Shown here one piece after another: positions 22,320-34,200 of a stretch of DNA of 64,000 bases (position 1 is its first letter; each line of letters begins with the position of its first letter). Below the pieces are notes generated by a model, which ran no database searches, was not told where the DNA came from, and saw nothing but the letters and a program-made list of their open reading frames with translations. The position numbers and the translations under genes were made by a program. Source of the DNA: Hygrocybe punicea (lineage: Eukaryota; Basidiomycota; Agaricomycetes; Agaricales; Hygrophoraceae); NCBI GenBank assembly GCA_963556145.1, contig OY744461.1, positions 8,194,891-8,258,890 on the forward strand, read 5' to 3'.

Positions 22320-23229
22320 TGTAGAGGGTCGACGTCCCTCTGAGTCCGTATCATCGATATATCACAAATCCGGACGAACCCGCTGCCTCCATTCAACTTA
22401 CATTCGAACCCGACGTAACCCGACGTAACCCGACGTGACGTGACGTGACGTGACCCGACGTGACCGACGTAACCCGACACATGCCGCTTTGTGACGGCCG
22501 CTTTTGGGCTAAATCCGGCAGCCTCAAACGCCTCGGAGTTCCAATTCCAGGAGATGGATCTCTTCGGACTCAATCCCCGACTTCGGATTTACTTTATTTA
22601 TGCATCCCCTCGTCCTTTCGGAGATATGTAGGACTTTCTAGATCTTTTCCTTGCATATTCGTTTTCCCCTCCATTTCCTGTCTTCGTTGCTTTGCAACCC
22701 CCCTTTCCACTTCCCCATTCCAGTGTTTCTTTGTAGTTTCTATCGGCCGAAGTAGACATGTCCGAAAGTAGCTACACACTCATGTACTATAAAAACGGTC
22801 CCCGACGACCGTACAAAAAAAGATACCCTTAGTCCCCGTTTCCCTCATAGTCAGAATCGCCTTTTAATCCCTTCAAATGCTCGTCCATGTAGACCCTTAG
22901 CTTTTTATAGTCCTCTTCGTCGTCTTCATCGTTGTTTCCGTATATTCGTTCATCGTTTCCGACCCGACCCGACCCGACCCGCCGTACCCGACATCGTCGG
23001 CATCGTCGGGTTCTTTATTATTTGTCCATTTTCACTCCGTTCATCGCCGGCTTCGTCGTTATTAGTCCAGTTTTACGTGGCGGCTTTACTTTTACTAACA
23101 TTCCCTTCTTTTTACTTCTATTCCACCGACACTGATTTATCCAGTCACTTCTACGCTGACACCCACAGGTTAGGATCTTTATATTATTTCTTTATATAGT
23201 TCCGAAGCCACACAGAACCCGCATCTACA
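22320..23229 (+). repeat. 5' LTR of the young element
   Basis: 910 bp. It includes a TATAAAAA box near 22788 and, at about 22405-22475, a short tandem array of CCGACGTAA and TGACG units. A CCGACCCGACC microsatellite lies near 22960-22990. Confidence 0.93.
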
Positions 23230-23460
23230 TATGGAGCCCACCGCGAGGATAATTCAGTGTCATCATTCATTCATTCCATAACCCTACACTTTCCTTTCGT
23301 CATCTCGAAATAACCCTTGCCACAGCACTCTACACATCCGACTCCCGTTACCCAACCTCTTTACATCCGACATCCGATGCCTCGACAATCCAATCGCCAA
23401 CTGCCACACTATCATTTGGGTTTGATTCTCATAATATTTTCTCTTCTTTAACGACTACGA

Positions 23461-25413
23461 TTGTCTAGTATCACGTACAACTTCGAACCCGCTCTTGCGC
23501 GGCCGACCCAACGGCCGTTTACCGCTTTAGGAAACTTGCACAGCCACGATCCAACACTCTCGTTTTCGACTCGAACTTCGTCACATCCACCGTCCACAAT
23601 CGTTTATAGACCTCCAACACGCTCGGAATCCCACTCCCCACCGATACCCGTCAAAAAAAAAACCGCGACCGGAAAGCCCCAAAACATCGACTCGCCCAAC
23701 GGCACTCACGCGTCACTCACAACTCGGAACAGACGGATCTCCGTGCAACGGGTTTAGCCTGTGCACCCCCAGCCGCTCGCGTCTACGAACTCGCACTTGT
23801 CACCGGATACAAGCCCTTACAAGCCCCCCCCATCGTCTGAGCCCACGAAGTTACCAGCAAAACCACGTCAGCGCCCTTCACGAGTTCATGCGAGCAGCCC
23901 CCGCGTTCGAGCCCTCAACACTGAGCTACAGCCCCACGACGCCATTCGCGAGCCTCACGAGTCGTCTTCGCCGTCATCAATGCCCCACACGCGTGCCACG
24001 TCAACCAACCTCAAGCCCCCGCGAAGTCGACATCTCCGGCCGCTCACGCCCTCGTCGGACCTCCACGTCGCCTCGTACCACTCCCTACAGCCCCACGACA
24101 CCAGTTGCGAGCACTCACGAGCCACTCCTCGCCGTCATCGATGCCTCACGCGTTGCCACGTCATACTTCCTCGTGCCCCCGTACTCGACATCCCCGGCCG
24201 CTCACGTCCTCGTTGGACCATCCGCCGCTTCGTACAGCCTCCCAGAGCCCCACACCGTCGTTCGTAAAGCCAGTACAGGCCGTCCTCGCCATTATCGACG
24301 CCCCACGCGTCGCCACGTCGTGCCCTCGCCTACTCGACGTCCCCGGCCGCTGACGTCTTCGTAGGACCCACCGCCGTCTCGTACCAGTTCCCAGCATCCT
24401 ACATCGCCCCTCGCAAGTCCGTACAAGCCGTCCCCGTTGTGTTCAAGCCCCCAACGACATATCATGCCACCTCGCCTCGTGCCGCCGCGTTCGCCAACCT
24501 AGCGCCAACGACCACCGCGTACAACCACCTTCCACACCCACGTTCACGCCTCCGCACCTCGACATGGCTCCCTACTGTCCCAAACACGTCCGCCCCCGTC
24601 CCTCGTGGTCCCACGCAAGCTGCCACGTCACTCCCCGTCGACCCCGACTTCCCAGCCGTCCCCGTCCTCGTCCACTCCCCTTCGACCACCTACGCCCTCG
24701 ACCAACCCCACGACGTCCCTCAAGTCCCTTCGCGAGCCCAAACAAAGCCCCCGTTGGGTTACGCCCGCGAAACCGTGACCACCGGCCGCCCAAACCCGTA
24801 CCACGACCCGACGCATCGTTGTCAAATCCCCACGCATATCCGCCACGAAAGTACACGAAACGCCACCCGTATCACCCCCAATCTATCTCCCAGTCCCCGT
24901 CGTCTCATCCGCCCACGTCATCCGCCTCCGTCTCCAACCTCGATCACTCGTTTGCCGCCTCCTCGACCTCTCGCCATCCTCGAACGACCTTACGAAACCA
25001 CAATCCACGTCACGCAACCCCACGTTCCCTCTTATCCGCCCACGTCATCCGCCTCCGTCGCCCTACGTCGCCCTATGCCATACCGCCACACCCGACAAAC
25101 CGTTTTCAACCTACCCGCTACACCGGATTCCGGTTCCGGATCCGCGACCTGCATCACAGCACTCGACTACGAACCCGGACACGTTCCCAACGATTCCGCG
25201 GCATCCGGTTCCTGTTCCGGCTCAATTCGAGCACCAGTGCTCGATTCGAGCATCTGGTTCCGGTTCCGGTTTCACAACCCGTACCCGCCACATTCGCACT
25301 CCCGTACCCACCGAACCCGACCCTACGAAAACCCCTCACCGTCCATCGGCATAAGAAATATATACATAGATAGATTAAATAAATCAAAAAAGAAAGAAAA
25401 ATGTCAGAGATAA
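23461..25413 (+). other. Low-complexity interior of the young LTR element
   Basis: Long Pro/Ser/Thr/Arg-rich ORFs (23461-23757, 23761-24267, 24439-25413) overlap other open frames on both strands, as expected from C-rich repetitive DNA. The stretch 23930-24390 repeats a unit of about 160 bp three times, each with CCCCACGACRCC, CGCCGTCAT, CCACGTC and CCCCGGCCGCT words. No conserved domain is recognised, so I do not call these ORFs genes. Confidence 0.6.
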
Positions 25414-25844
25414 AAGAAAGATAAAAAGAAACACTCGTTCCCGACACACCCGGCACCCGCATAATCCACCCGACGTACCCGACACACCCGCTTACGAATC
25501 CGTCGCACCCAACGAACCCGCTTACGAACCCGCCGCACCCGCTTACGAACCCGACACGTCGCTTCACTCGTTCCCCACGCACCCGACTCATCCGCTCACG
25601 CACCCGCATTAAACCCATTTGACATCGTTCTCCGCTTTCCATGACCCACCGTTTCCACCACCGTTTCGACCCAGACACAATGTTCCCTGTCTCGGCTTCA
25701 ATTTCCAAACCACCCGACTTTATATTTCAGTTCCATGGGGGGGAATGCTTCCCCACGGGTCCAAGCCGGTGCTGAACCGCCTAGTATGAGGCTGATATCA
25801 CAGCCGTTGATTATCGCCCCCATATTAGTATTGACATATCGAAC

Positions 25845-26095
25845 CTCCGCCATCGTCTATCGAACCTCCGCCACCGTCTATCGAACCTCCGCCATCGAAT
25901 ATCGAACCTCCGTCGTCGTCCATCGAACCTCCGTTTTCGTCATATCATATCGAACCTCCGCCATCGTATATCGAACCTCCGTCATCGTCCATCGAACCTC
26001 CGTTTTCGTCATATCGTATCGAACCTCCGCCATCGTATATCGAACCTCCGTCGTCGCCTATCGAACCTCCGTTTTCGTCATATCGTATTGAACAA
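25845..26095 (+). repeat. 21-bp minisatellite (ATCGAACCTCCGYYRTCGT)
   Basis: About 11 units of 21 bp, sometimes with a 6-bp extension (CATATC). The period keeps a frame open and would encode repeats of the type YRTSAIV. It lies inside the young LTR element. Confidence 0.85.
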
Positions 26096-26690
26096 CCACC
26101 GTCATCATATCATGTCTACCCCTACACCACCGTTTCCGCCACCCGTTGACACAGCCACCAAAGCCGCCGACCCTAACTCGACCCGCCTAGATCGTCTTTG
26201 TCATCCGCTTGTGTTTTATTTCGTTTCCGCTCCTGCCTTACTCATCTCCGTCACCCGCCCCCAATCCTATGTCACGTTTAGTTTTATCCCGACTTGATTT
26301 CTATCGCGTCCCCTCTTTCCGATACCCGACATTTATTTATTTTCTCATCTATTTTGCGTTTCCACTCCCCATTTGTCCCGTTTTTTGTAGCTTTCCATCT
26401 TTTCTTTCATTTCCGCTCAGTTCCCTTTTCCTCCAGTTCTATGTACTTTGTTTCCTTTTTCCTCGACACCGGCTTCACTCATTTCATTCCCCATTCGCCG
26501 CTCTCAGCCTCCGACCGTCCATCGAGTTCCACTAGTCACCATCTGCTCTCCCCCTTTGCATTGTCCACAACCCGCCTCGTCCTGTCGAGCCCGATTCCAT
26601 GACCACCACGTCGGCCTCATCTCACGCATCCGAGTCCCGAGTCCACGTAGTATCGACCAGGGATGGTCTTTATTTGAAGTACCCTGGAGA

Positions 26691-27600
26691 TGTAGAGGGT
26701 CGACGTCCCTCTGAGTCCGTATCATCGATATATCACAAATCCGGACGAACCCGCTGCCTCCATTCAACTTACATTCGAACCCGACGTAACCCGACGTAAC
26801 CCGACGTGACGTGACGTGACGTGACCCGACGTGACCGACGTAACCCGACACATGCCGCTTTGTGACGGCCGCTTTTGGGCTAAATCCGGCAGCCTCAAAC
26901 GCCTCGGAGTTCCAATTCCAGGAGATGGATCTCTTCGGACTCAATCCCCGACTTCGGATTTACTTTATTTATGCATCCCCTCGTCCTTTCGGAGATATGT
27001 AGGACTTTCTAGATCTTTTCCTTGCATATTCGTTTTCCCCTCCATTTCCTGTCTTCGTTGCTTTGCAACCCCCCTTTCCACTTCCCCATTCCAGTGTTTC
27101 TTTGTAGTTTCTATCGGCCGAAGTAGACATGTCCGAAAGTAGCTACACACTCATGTACTATAAAAACGGTCCCCGACGACCGTACAAAAAAAGATACCCT
27201 TAGTCCCCGTTTCCCTCATAGTCAGAATCGCCTTTTAATCCCTTCAAATGCTCGTCCATGTAGACCCTTAGCTTTTTATAGTCCTCTTCGTCGTCTTCAT
27301 CGTTGTTTCCGTATATTCGTTCATCGTTTCCGACCCGACCCGACCCGACCCGCCGTACCCGACATCGTCGGCATCGTCGGGTTCTTTATTATTTGTCCAT
27401 TTTCACTCCGTTCATCGCCGGCTTCGTCGTTATTAGTCCAGTTTTACGTGGCGGCTTTACTTTTACTAACATTCCCTTCTTTTTACTTCTATTCCACCGA
27501 CACTGATTTATCCAGTCACTTCTACGCTGACACCCACAGGTTAGGATCTTTATATTATTTCTTTATATAGTTCCGAAGCCACCAAGAACCCGCATCTACA
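26691..27600 (+). repeat. 3' LTR of the young element
   Basis: 910 bp, essentially identical to 22320-23229. Preceded by ATCGACCAGGGATGGTCT (about 26651), shared with the first LTR element, and followed by TSD TCGG. Confidence 0.93.
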
Positions 27601-28788
27601 TCGGTATCCAACTCACTTACTTCTGAGGACATCCAATCAGATTCGTCCAGAAAGGCGCTCGGGTCTTTCTTGAAGCGTTCTCGATATTCCTTGATGGCCT
27701 TGAAGCGGTCCTCTTTGCGCTGTGTCCGGGTGAGTAGTACAGTTCCATAAGACCGCATTGAAAGCTCACATGTTTTTTCCTCTGACCTCTTTTATTTTTG
27801 GTATTTGAGATCTCCTTCTTCCGCGCCTTTGCCTCGTCTTCCGAACGTTGTACTGTGGTTTTCCACAGACGAAACTTGACCTTGGCGAATTGCAGGACGT
27901 CCTCATAGGTAAACTTGGCCGTCTTGTAGCTCAACTCGCATGTCTCATTGTTCTACAGACGAATCTGTGAGTAATATACACATTAGTGATTATTTGCTCA
28001 CAGTCTGTTCCTTGTAGACGAGCCGCGCGCAGTGCTCAAGTATCTTGAGGTTATTAGAGGAGTCAATGCGCTCGTTGAACTGAAAGTGGTGTTGATGCTC
28101 TGCCCGGGAGCCGCCGTCATCGCCGTCACGACTACGAGTTGCCGGTGGGTTCTCCGCATCAGACTGGTCATCTTCTGCCTCCGGAGTCTGCAAAGGTAAG
28201 TAGGTTTTGATATCACCGGCTAGCTGAACAAGTTCTTTGGCGACGAAACGCTAACATTGTTTTCAGTTACTTTATTAATGATACTTCGAATGCCATAACG
28301 CAAACAGTCACCTGAAGTTCTCCGCGAATAGTCTTCTCAGCAACATTGAGACGATCCAACTCAACCGAGATGATCCATTTCGGTGCTTTGGATCTCTGTT
28401 TCTTCCTTCGTTGCCTACGGCTGGCCTCGCGGTCGCTGTCGTCATCAGCGTCACCATCTTCATTGTCCGACCTGTCCACCGCGCGCTTCCGGGAGGAATT
28501 CTCTATGGTGTCCACACGGCTACTTATCTGATCAAGTCTAGCAGCAAACTCCAGGTTGGGTTGGATATTCGGTACCAGGGCAGCGACGGGAGCGGTATCC
28601 ACTGCGAGGGAACGGGGAACAGAACCTAGATGCGCAAAAACGGCGGCAATAACGTCCGGAGAGATTTGAGGGAGTGCCTGGCCCGGGGGAGGGTAATTCA
28701 GGGTCTGCAGATGGTGTTGGGCAACAGGAATAGCGCCCGGAGTGCCAAGAGGACCACCAAGGGGAGGGTAGGCGATGTTTCGAGGCAT

Positions 28789-29439
28789 ACTATGTGCAGT
28801 AGGAAGGGAAGCGGTGTGGGAGAGCCAGTGCAGATAGGTGGGCTCTTATATATATCGTAGACCAAACTATATGCGGTGATAATAGCTCGATACACAAAGA
28901 AAGGATCCCACGATGTTTATCGAGCTTAATTACATCGAATAGTATCTGCTGACCAGCTGTAATGACCTCAGGTAACCAGAAGCGTATGAGATGTATCTAG
29001 GCTTACTGACAGAATCTATATTCATGTGCGGCAATACAGGATATATCATGTGTGGTTTAGATTTATCTCCACAGGTTGAATGCGGCTCACTTAGGATACA
29101 TTCAGAAGGCGTATTGAGTCTTGGCAAGGTTTGGCACACCATACTATTGCATATGTCACTGCATGTGTCTACATGACCTAGATATCTGCGTCGCTACATA
29201 ACAGCAAACAAGTGTATTTTGACCTCAACAGAGCCCTTCTACCCGGGCCTGGAACACGGTGAAACTGCTGCTTTGAACCTGGTGGTTCTTGGCTACAACA
29301 GATGTCTGGGACCACCAAGTGCCAGGCACTGATTATCAATACAATAGATACTTTACATAGTAGTTTCACGATTATTCTCATATTTTTCAGAGCAATATTG
29401 GTAAAGTTGCACTTTAAGGGTCTGAATTTGGCAGGGAGG
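28789..29439. other. Spacer with promoter of the interrupted gene
   Basis: The minus-strand start at 28788 is preceded by a TATATATA run near 28850. The rest is AT-rich without a convincing ORF. About 50 bp at 29216-29264 (GACCTCAAC..ACCCGGGCCTGGAACACGGTGA) recur at 46647-46694. Confidence 0.45.
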
Positions 29440-29863
29440 TATTATTGTGTATTGCACGTGACCTTGTATAACGCCACAGTCACAACTTCATCCAAGGCCC
29501 TACAATCGGATGGCCATATCTCAGCAAGTTTTGCACATATCAACTAGTGGTTTGAAATCCCCATTCCCATACCCATAACCAAGGTGTTGACCACTTATTT
29601 TTGTTCTAATATAGCCATTTCCAAATTCGAAAATTTGGCAATGGGTATGGAAGTCAGTTGGACCTTGCAGGCCACAGAGGGCATCAGCCATTGTCAAACT
29701 ATGTATGTACACTCCAGTGCTTATTTTCTAGGTGCTAAAGACATTTTTGACAGCTCACATGAGAACATGCATGGAAGTACGGTTGCACAGATCGGCACAC
29801 GGCTTTCCCATCTGCAGTACATTTACTCGCATTTACTGTGGTTTCAGCTGTCCCCCCCTGGTA
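29440..29863 (+). repeat. About 420-bp repeat, copy 1 (inverted copy at 40293-40708)
   Basis: Nearly identical to the reverse complement of 40293-40708. Inside is a partial dyad (CCCATACCCAT ... ATGGGTATGG, and CCAAATTCGAAAATTTGG), as in foldback MITEs. No TIR or target duplicate was fixed. Confidence 0.75.
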
Positions 29864-29975
29864 CTCATCTGTTTTAGATCCACAGGGAGCTATCTTGCTT
29901 TCATTCTTCTCCCCATCTGCATATTCTTACATGACATGAATTCACTGTCTGGAAATTTACATAGGGTATCAGATA

Positions 29976-31154
29976 TCATACATAACCGCAATGGCGGAAC
30001 CATCCAAATACATCAGCCTCAGTAGTCTGATAAAGAGCTTCAAGCAGTGTACAATATATCTCCGTATTGGACAACTCAGTCATTGCCAAACGGGTATATT
30101 CACCACGACGACGTAGGCGGTATTTCATTGCTGAGAAGGCTAGTTCGATGGGGTTGTAGTCAGGGGAGTATGGTGGCAAGAATTCATAACGCATGCCGCT
30201 GAATATATTTTAGTAGAGATCAATCTGGGCAAATGATTTCTTACTGTGACTCAATGAGCTCCAAAATCTCTGGGTGTTTATGAATACGACAGTTGTCCAT
30301 AACAATGACTGATTTTGGAGCAGGAAATGGTTCCATTTGGTCCAGCAGACGTCCAATAAAGGTATAGAAAAGTTGTGAGTCAAAAGCACCTTCCACGATG
30401 TCGCAATGTATAATTCCATCGTTGAGTGATAATCCAGGTAACACTGAGAATCTGTGATCATAAAAGTTAGAAGAGAAGCTGTCAGTGAATAGGCAATACT
30501 TGCCGTCGTCCACGGCAGAAGAAGGCTTTGCATGACGCTTTTCTACCACGTATTGCCCATGCGTGTCCACGATAGGTTGTCCGGCGATCCACAGCACTCT
30601 CATCAACGAAAACAAGCTGCTCTGCATCATATGTTCCAATACGTGCAGCAAATTCTGCACGTTTCTCAGCACTTCGCTCCATTGCGACACGAGAAAGCTA
30701 TCAATGATGACCACAGGTTTTGTGAATGAGAATGTCAACTACACACCTTCTTTATGGTATACCCACCTTTTATAAGGGTACGCCATATTGTCGATGTTGA
30801 TACCGATACACCACACACATCCTCCAACTCTGTCCGAAGCTCATCCAGATAAAGATCTGGAGTTTGATTCAACGTTGCAAACATGTGCTAGACAATTTGC
30901 TTAAGCAGAGTATAGTTGACTGAAGAAACAAGCCCACAAACCTGTATATCATAGTCACATAGTGAACGATGTATTTGAGGCCTCAATCGTTTTGGTACAT
31001 TGACATTGCCTGTTTTTCTGAAATGCGCAAGTATCTTCCGGACAGAGCACAATCCTAGATCAGTGTACATGGAAATCTCCTTGGGCCCCATGGATATACT
31101 AAGACGAATGACAATCCAATGGACTTCCTCAGGGATCGGTTTGCCAGCAACCAT
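29976..31154 (-). CDS. Tc1/IS630-type (DDE_3) transposase
   Basis: Minus-strand multi-exon gene. The N-terminal helix-turn-helix region (GPKEISMYTDLGLCSVRKIL) is followed by an intron at about 30942-30889, then LYLDELRTELEDVCGVSVSTSTI (second HTH), another short intron, and VFVDESAVDRRTTYRGHAWA (first catalytic Asp). Next come IIHCDIVEGAFDSQLFYTF, VIVMDNCRIHKHPE (second Asp), and LPPYSPDYNPIELAFSAMK (third residue). All three catalytic regions are present, and I see no clear disabling stop if the short introns are spliced, so it may be intact. Element ends were not found. Confidence 0.75.
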
Positions 31155-31251
31155 GGCGTAGATGGTTGATCCAAGTCAACAAGTTGAATTGCTTCTTTTG
31201 GTAATTTGGACCTTATCTCACAAGGAAGATAATGACATCACTTTCGGATAC

Positions 31252-34200
31252 CTAATACATATAATGATGGCCTATCCAATGATTACGATGCTCCACCCAA
31301 CTCTGCCCTGCATGGTCTGAATGGAGAACAATTGATGCCCTGATGCCTTTGTAGTGGAGATTGAAGTGAGTAATGCAGGCAGAGGGAAAGAGAGCTATGT
31401 CTCCGTTCCTCAAGCGTACCACCAAGCCCAGCTCAAGCAAACAAAGCTCACCACCAGAATGGTCACCTATCACCAAAACAAGACAAACACGTCGATCCTT
31501 TACATCCCTGTGGCAACGTGTGATGACATTGATGTTCAGAACAAAGCCACTGAATGGATGAATGGGGGATGCTTCCTTCCCTGGGAGCACATCCACGAAC
31601 ATAGACAGGTCCTCGTACATTTCAGGCAGGTGCTCAATAAGCTGAGAGGAATGTATGAGCACACCAAATGAATGACCTTGATTCGACACCGACCTTTCCT
31701 TCTACCCACAAAAAAAAATCCTCAAAAGTATTGCAAAGGTTTGTATATTCACGTGCATGTTCCTTGAGTTCCTCAGAGACGCGTGGCATGAGTTGATAGT
31801 AATTGGTCTTTGAGCACCCTTTGCGACGTAGCAGATATGGGTGCACATCATGGGGCGCACCATCTCCCTGTTCCAATGTATTAGTAACTGTGTGATAACT
31901 GTCAGCCATGAACGCACACGCGGTCCATTTCTCATATACACATCAAAGTGAATAGCAGGAAACTTGACGCCACTTGAAGCCTCAGAACTATCAGTATAAA
32001 CCAGGGAAGGGCCACTCTCCACAAGCAAAGCATTGCGTATGTTCCGTTCGAGGGACGAGCGCATGTCCTGTGGCATATCTCCCCAGATGAATGCAGCCAG
32101 TGATCCATCAGAGCAATTGAGACGGACGTCTTTGCTGCAACCATGCCGATGTCGGTGGCCAATATAACACAAGGAGAAACAAAACTCACCCATCAAAAAT
32201 ATTTTCATCCATCAAAACATATCTATTTGGGCCCTTGACACCGCTCTCATCATATAGCTCAGAAATCTATCAAGGTCACATCAATTCTGCCCCACTCTCA
32301 AGTTCATATAACCCTTACCATACGGGCAAAATCATCACTACCCTTGGGAACCTGGGCATTGAGAGCGTACAGTCTTTGCTGATCTGTATATGCTTTCCTT
32401 GCCTCGTATTCTCTTGGGTATGGGACTGTCTTGTTCTGTCTAGCATCCATAACAAATCTAGTGTTAAGAACCATGTAGTTCGGGGACACGGGGTCAGGAA
32501 CCAGAAAACCGCACAGCGGAGGGGCCTGTACAACACTACCCAAGCTGAGCTGATGCTGAACATGGTTCTGAATGTCACTGCCTGCATCCGAGAATGGTGA
32601 CAACGGCCGTTCGTCCATGTTCAATTGCCTTGAGGACATGTAAGAATGGAGTAGGTTTTGATTCATAATATGGAGTTGTGCAGGCACCACCAAACGTCCC
32701 ATTAGAGGCTCCAGACACCGCGCCCAGATTTCACGGTTCCGCGTGAGGGACAAAAAAGAGCTGACAAAATATTATTACTATTACACCTATTAAACCCTGA
32801 TCACTTACTTTTTTTGGATGCTGTCGAAGAAATGATCAGACACATCCAAGTCCGAGCAGTCTATGTCTCCCTTCAAATCCATATCATGAAGCAAACTTGG
32901 TGAGAACATAGTGGAAAGTCTCAAAGGGATGTGACGTCGTAGGTAGTCTATGAGAGGAATTAGACGTTCACAAACATCCTTCCCTGCATCCGTTTCTAAA
33001 GCGTTTGGTAGGTCAAACTCTATGAGATAAACAGTTGTGCACAGAGGGAGCTACTCACCAGGATCAGGCCAGCGAAGAGTATTTGATATGGCGTAAATCT
33101 CATCAAACTTCATCTGCGAAATCTCAGCCCTGCAGTTGTTCGCTGCAATAATCATCAGAAAGTATATAGATCCTGTGAGACAACCTTAGCATGGACCGTG
33201 CATGACAGTAAGAGGAAGCTCACCAGCACCAGCAATGGAAGCAAACTTCGTACCGATTCCTACCCATGTGCGAAAGGTTGATAATGACGGGCCACCATCC
33301 ATCCCCATTAAGTGAAGATTGTAGACATTAGCCACTGACTTATACCTGTTCATCCTCAAGATGCTACAGGAAGCTGATAAGACACAGCGTGTCAACATAA
33401 GAAGGACCCACCAGTCTGCTTTTGCTGCTAGCTGCAGCATATTAATCATAGTAATGAATTCCAGCCCAGTGGCCATTTCCAGGCTGCGTTGGCAACGCCG
33501 GACCACGGACTGCAGAGAGTCCGTCACGAAAGCACCATTCTCACCCTCCCATGCCCCACCTGCCACCAAAGCTTGCATTGACTGCATCCATTTCTGGGTT
33601 GATGCATTCGACAAATTGCTGATAGCACCCTGTGATAAATTGGAGATAGCCTCTGCGGCACGTCCTCCCAAAGTGCTGACAGGCTTCTCAATGACCTCCC
33701 AAGCTTTCTGCTGCTTCTTCCCTTTGTTCTTTTTCTTGTGCTTCATACCACCACAATTGCATTCCCCAACCCTGTGAACCGCATACGCGCCCGCCCCAGC
33801 ACCACAACCTTCCCGCTCCCCAATACGGTTTGAACAGTGTCGCTCCCTTCGATCCAATTGGTTTTGGGCAGTGTAAGAATGCGCGTGGTCGGTGTGGATC
33901 TGGATGTATGGAGGAAGAACTTAGAAAAAAAGGGAAACGGGGAATGTTGCTCACCGTATTGGCACTGGCATTCTGCAGGGAGTCCAGCACAATGTGTGAA
34001 GGTTCAGGCGTCGAAGGAAAAACTCCAAACGCTGAGGAGACACCCTGGGTGGGTGAAGGAAGGCTACCACAAAATGGACTCCCTGGACTGGCAGAATGCG
34101 CGTGGTCGGTGTGGATCTGGATCTGGATGTATGGAAGGTTGGACAATGAAGGAAGAACTTAGAAAAAAAGGGAAACGGGGAATGTTGCTCACCGTATTTG

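Larger units (their letters stand above)
22320..27600 (+). mobile_element. Young non-autonomous LTR retrotransposon
   Basis: Two 910-bp LTRs (22320-23229 and 26691-27600) starting TGTAGAGGGT and ending ATCTACA differ at only two adjacent sites that I can find. The flanking duplicate is TCGG (22316-22319 and 27601-27604). A primer-binding-like site TGGAGCCCACC follows the 5' LTR by two bases (23232-23242), as in the first LTR element. The interior shows no gag, protease, reverse transcriptase or integrase, only low-complexity ORFs, so it must be moved in trans. It lies in exon 4 of the gene at 21858-28788. Confidence 0.92.
21858..28788 (-). pseudogene. Five-exon gene broken by a young LTR element
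   Basis: Exons on minus: 28788-28312, 28250-28002, 27952-27770, 27719-27601 joined to 22315-22195, and 22136-21858. Without the insertion they total 1428 bp (475 aa), all introns in phase 0 with GT..AG ends. The protein has a Pro-rich start (PPLGGPLGTPGAIP), an acidic then basic stretch (RRQRRKKQRSK), a helical middle, and a C-terminal Lys-rich segment (RRKKKGKGKRR) before PSIYPIMLNPEWYRVYLAG. The family is not recognised; I take it as transposon cargo. The LTR element enters exon 4 after ELDTD. Read-through into the LTR would add about a dozen residues and stop, removing the last ~135 residues. Confidence 0.78.
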
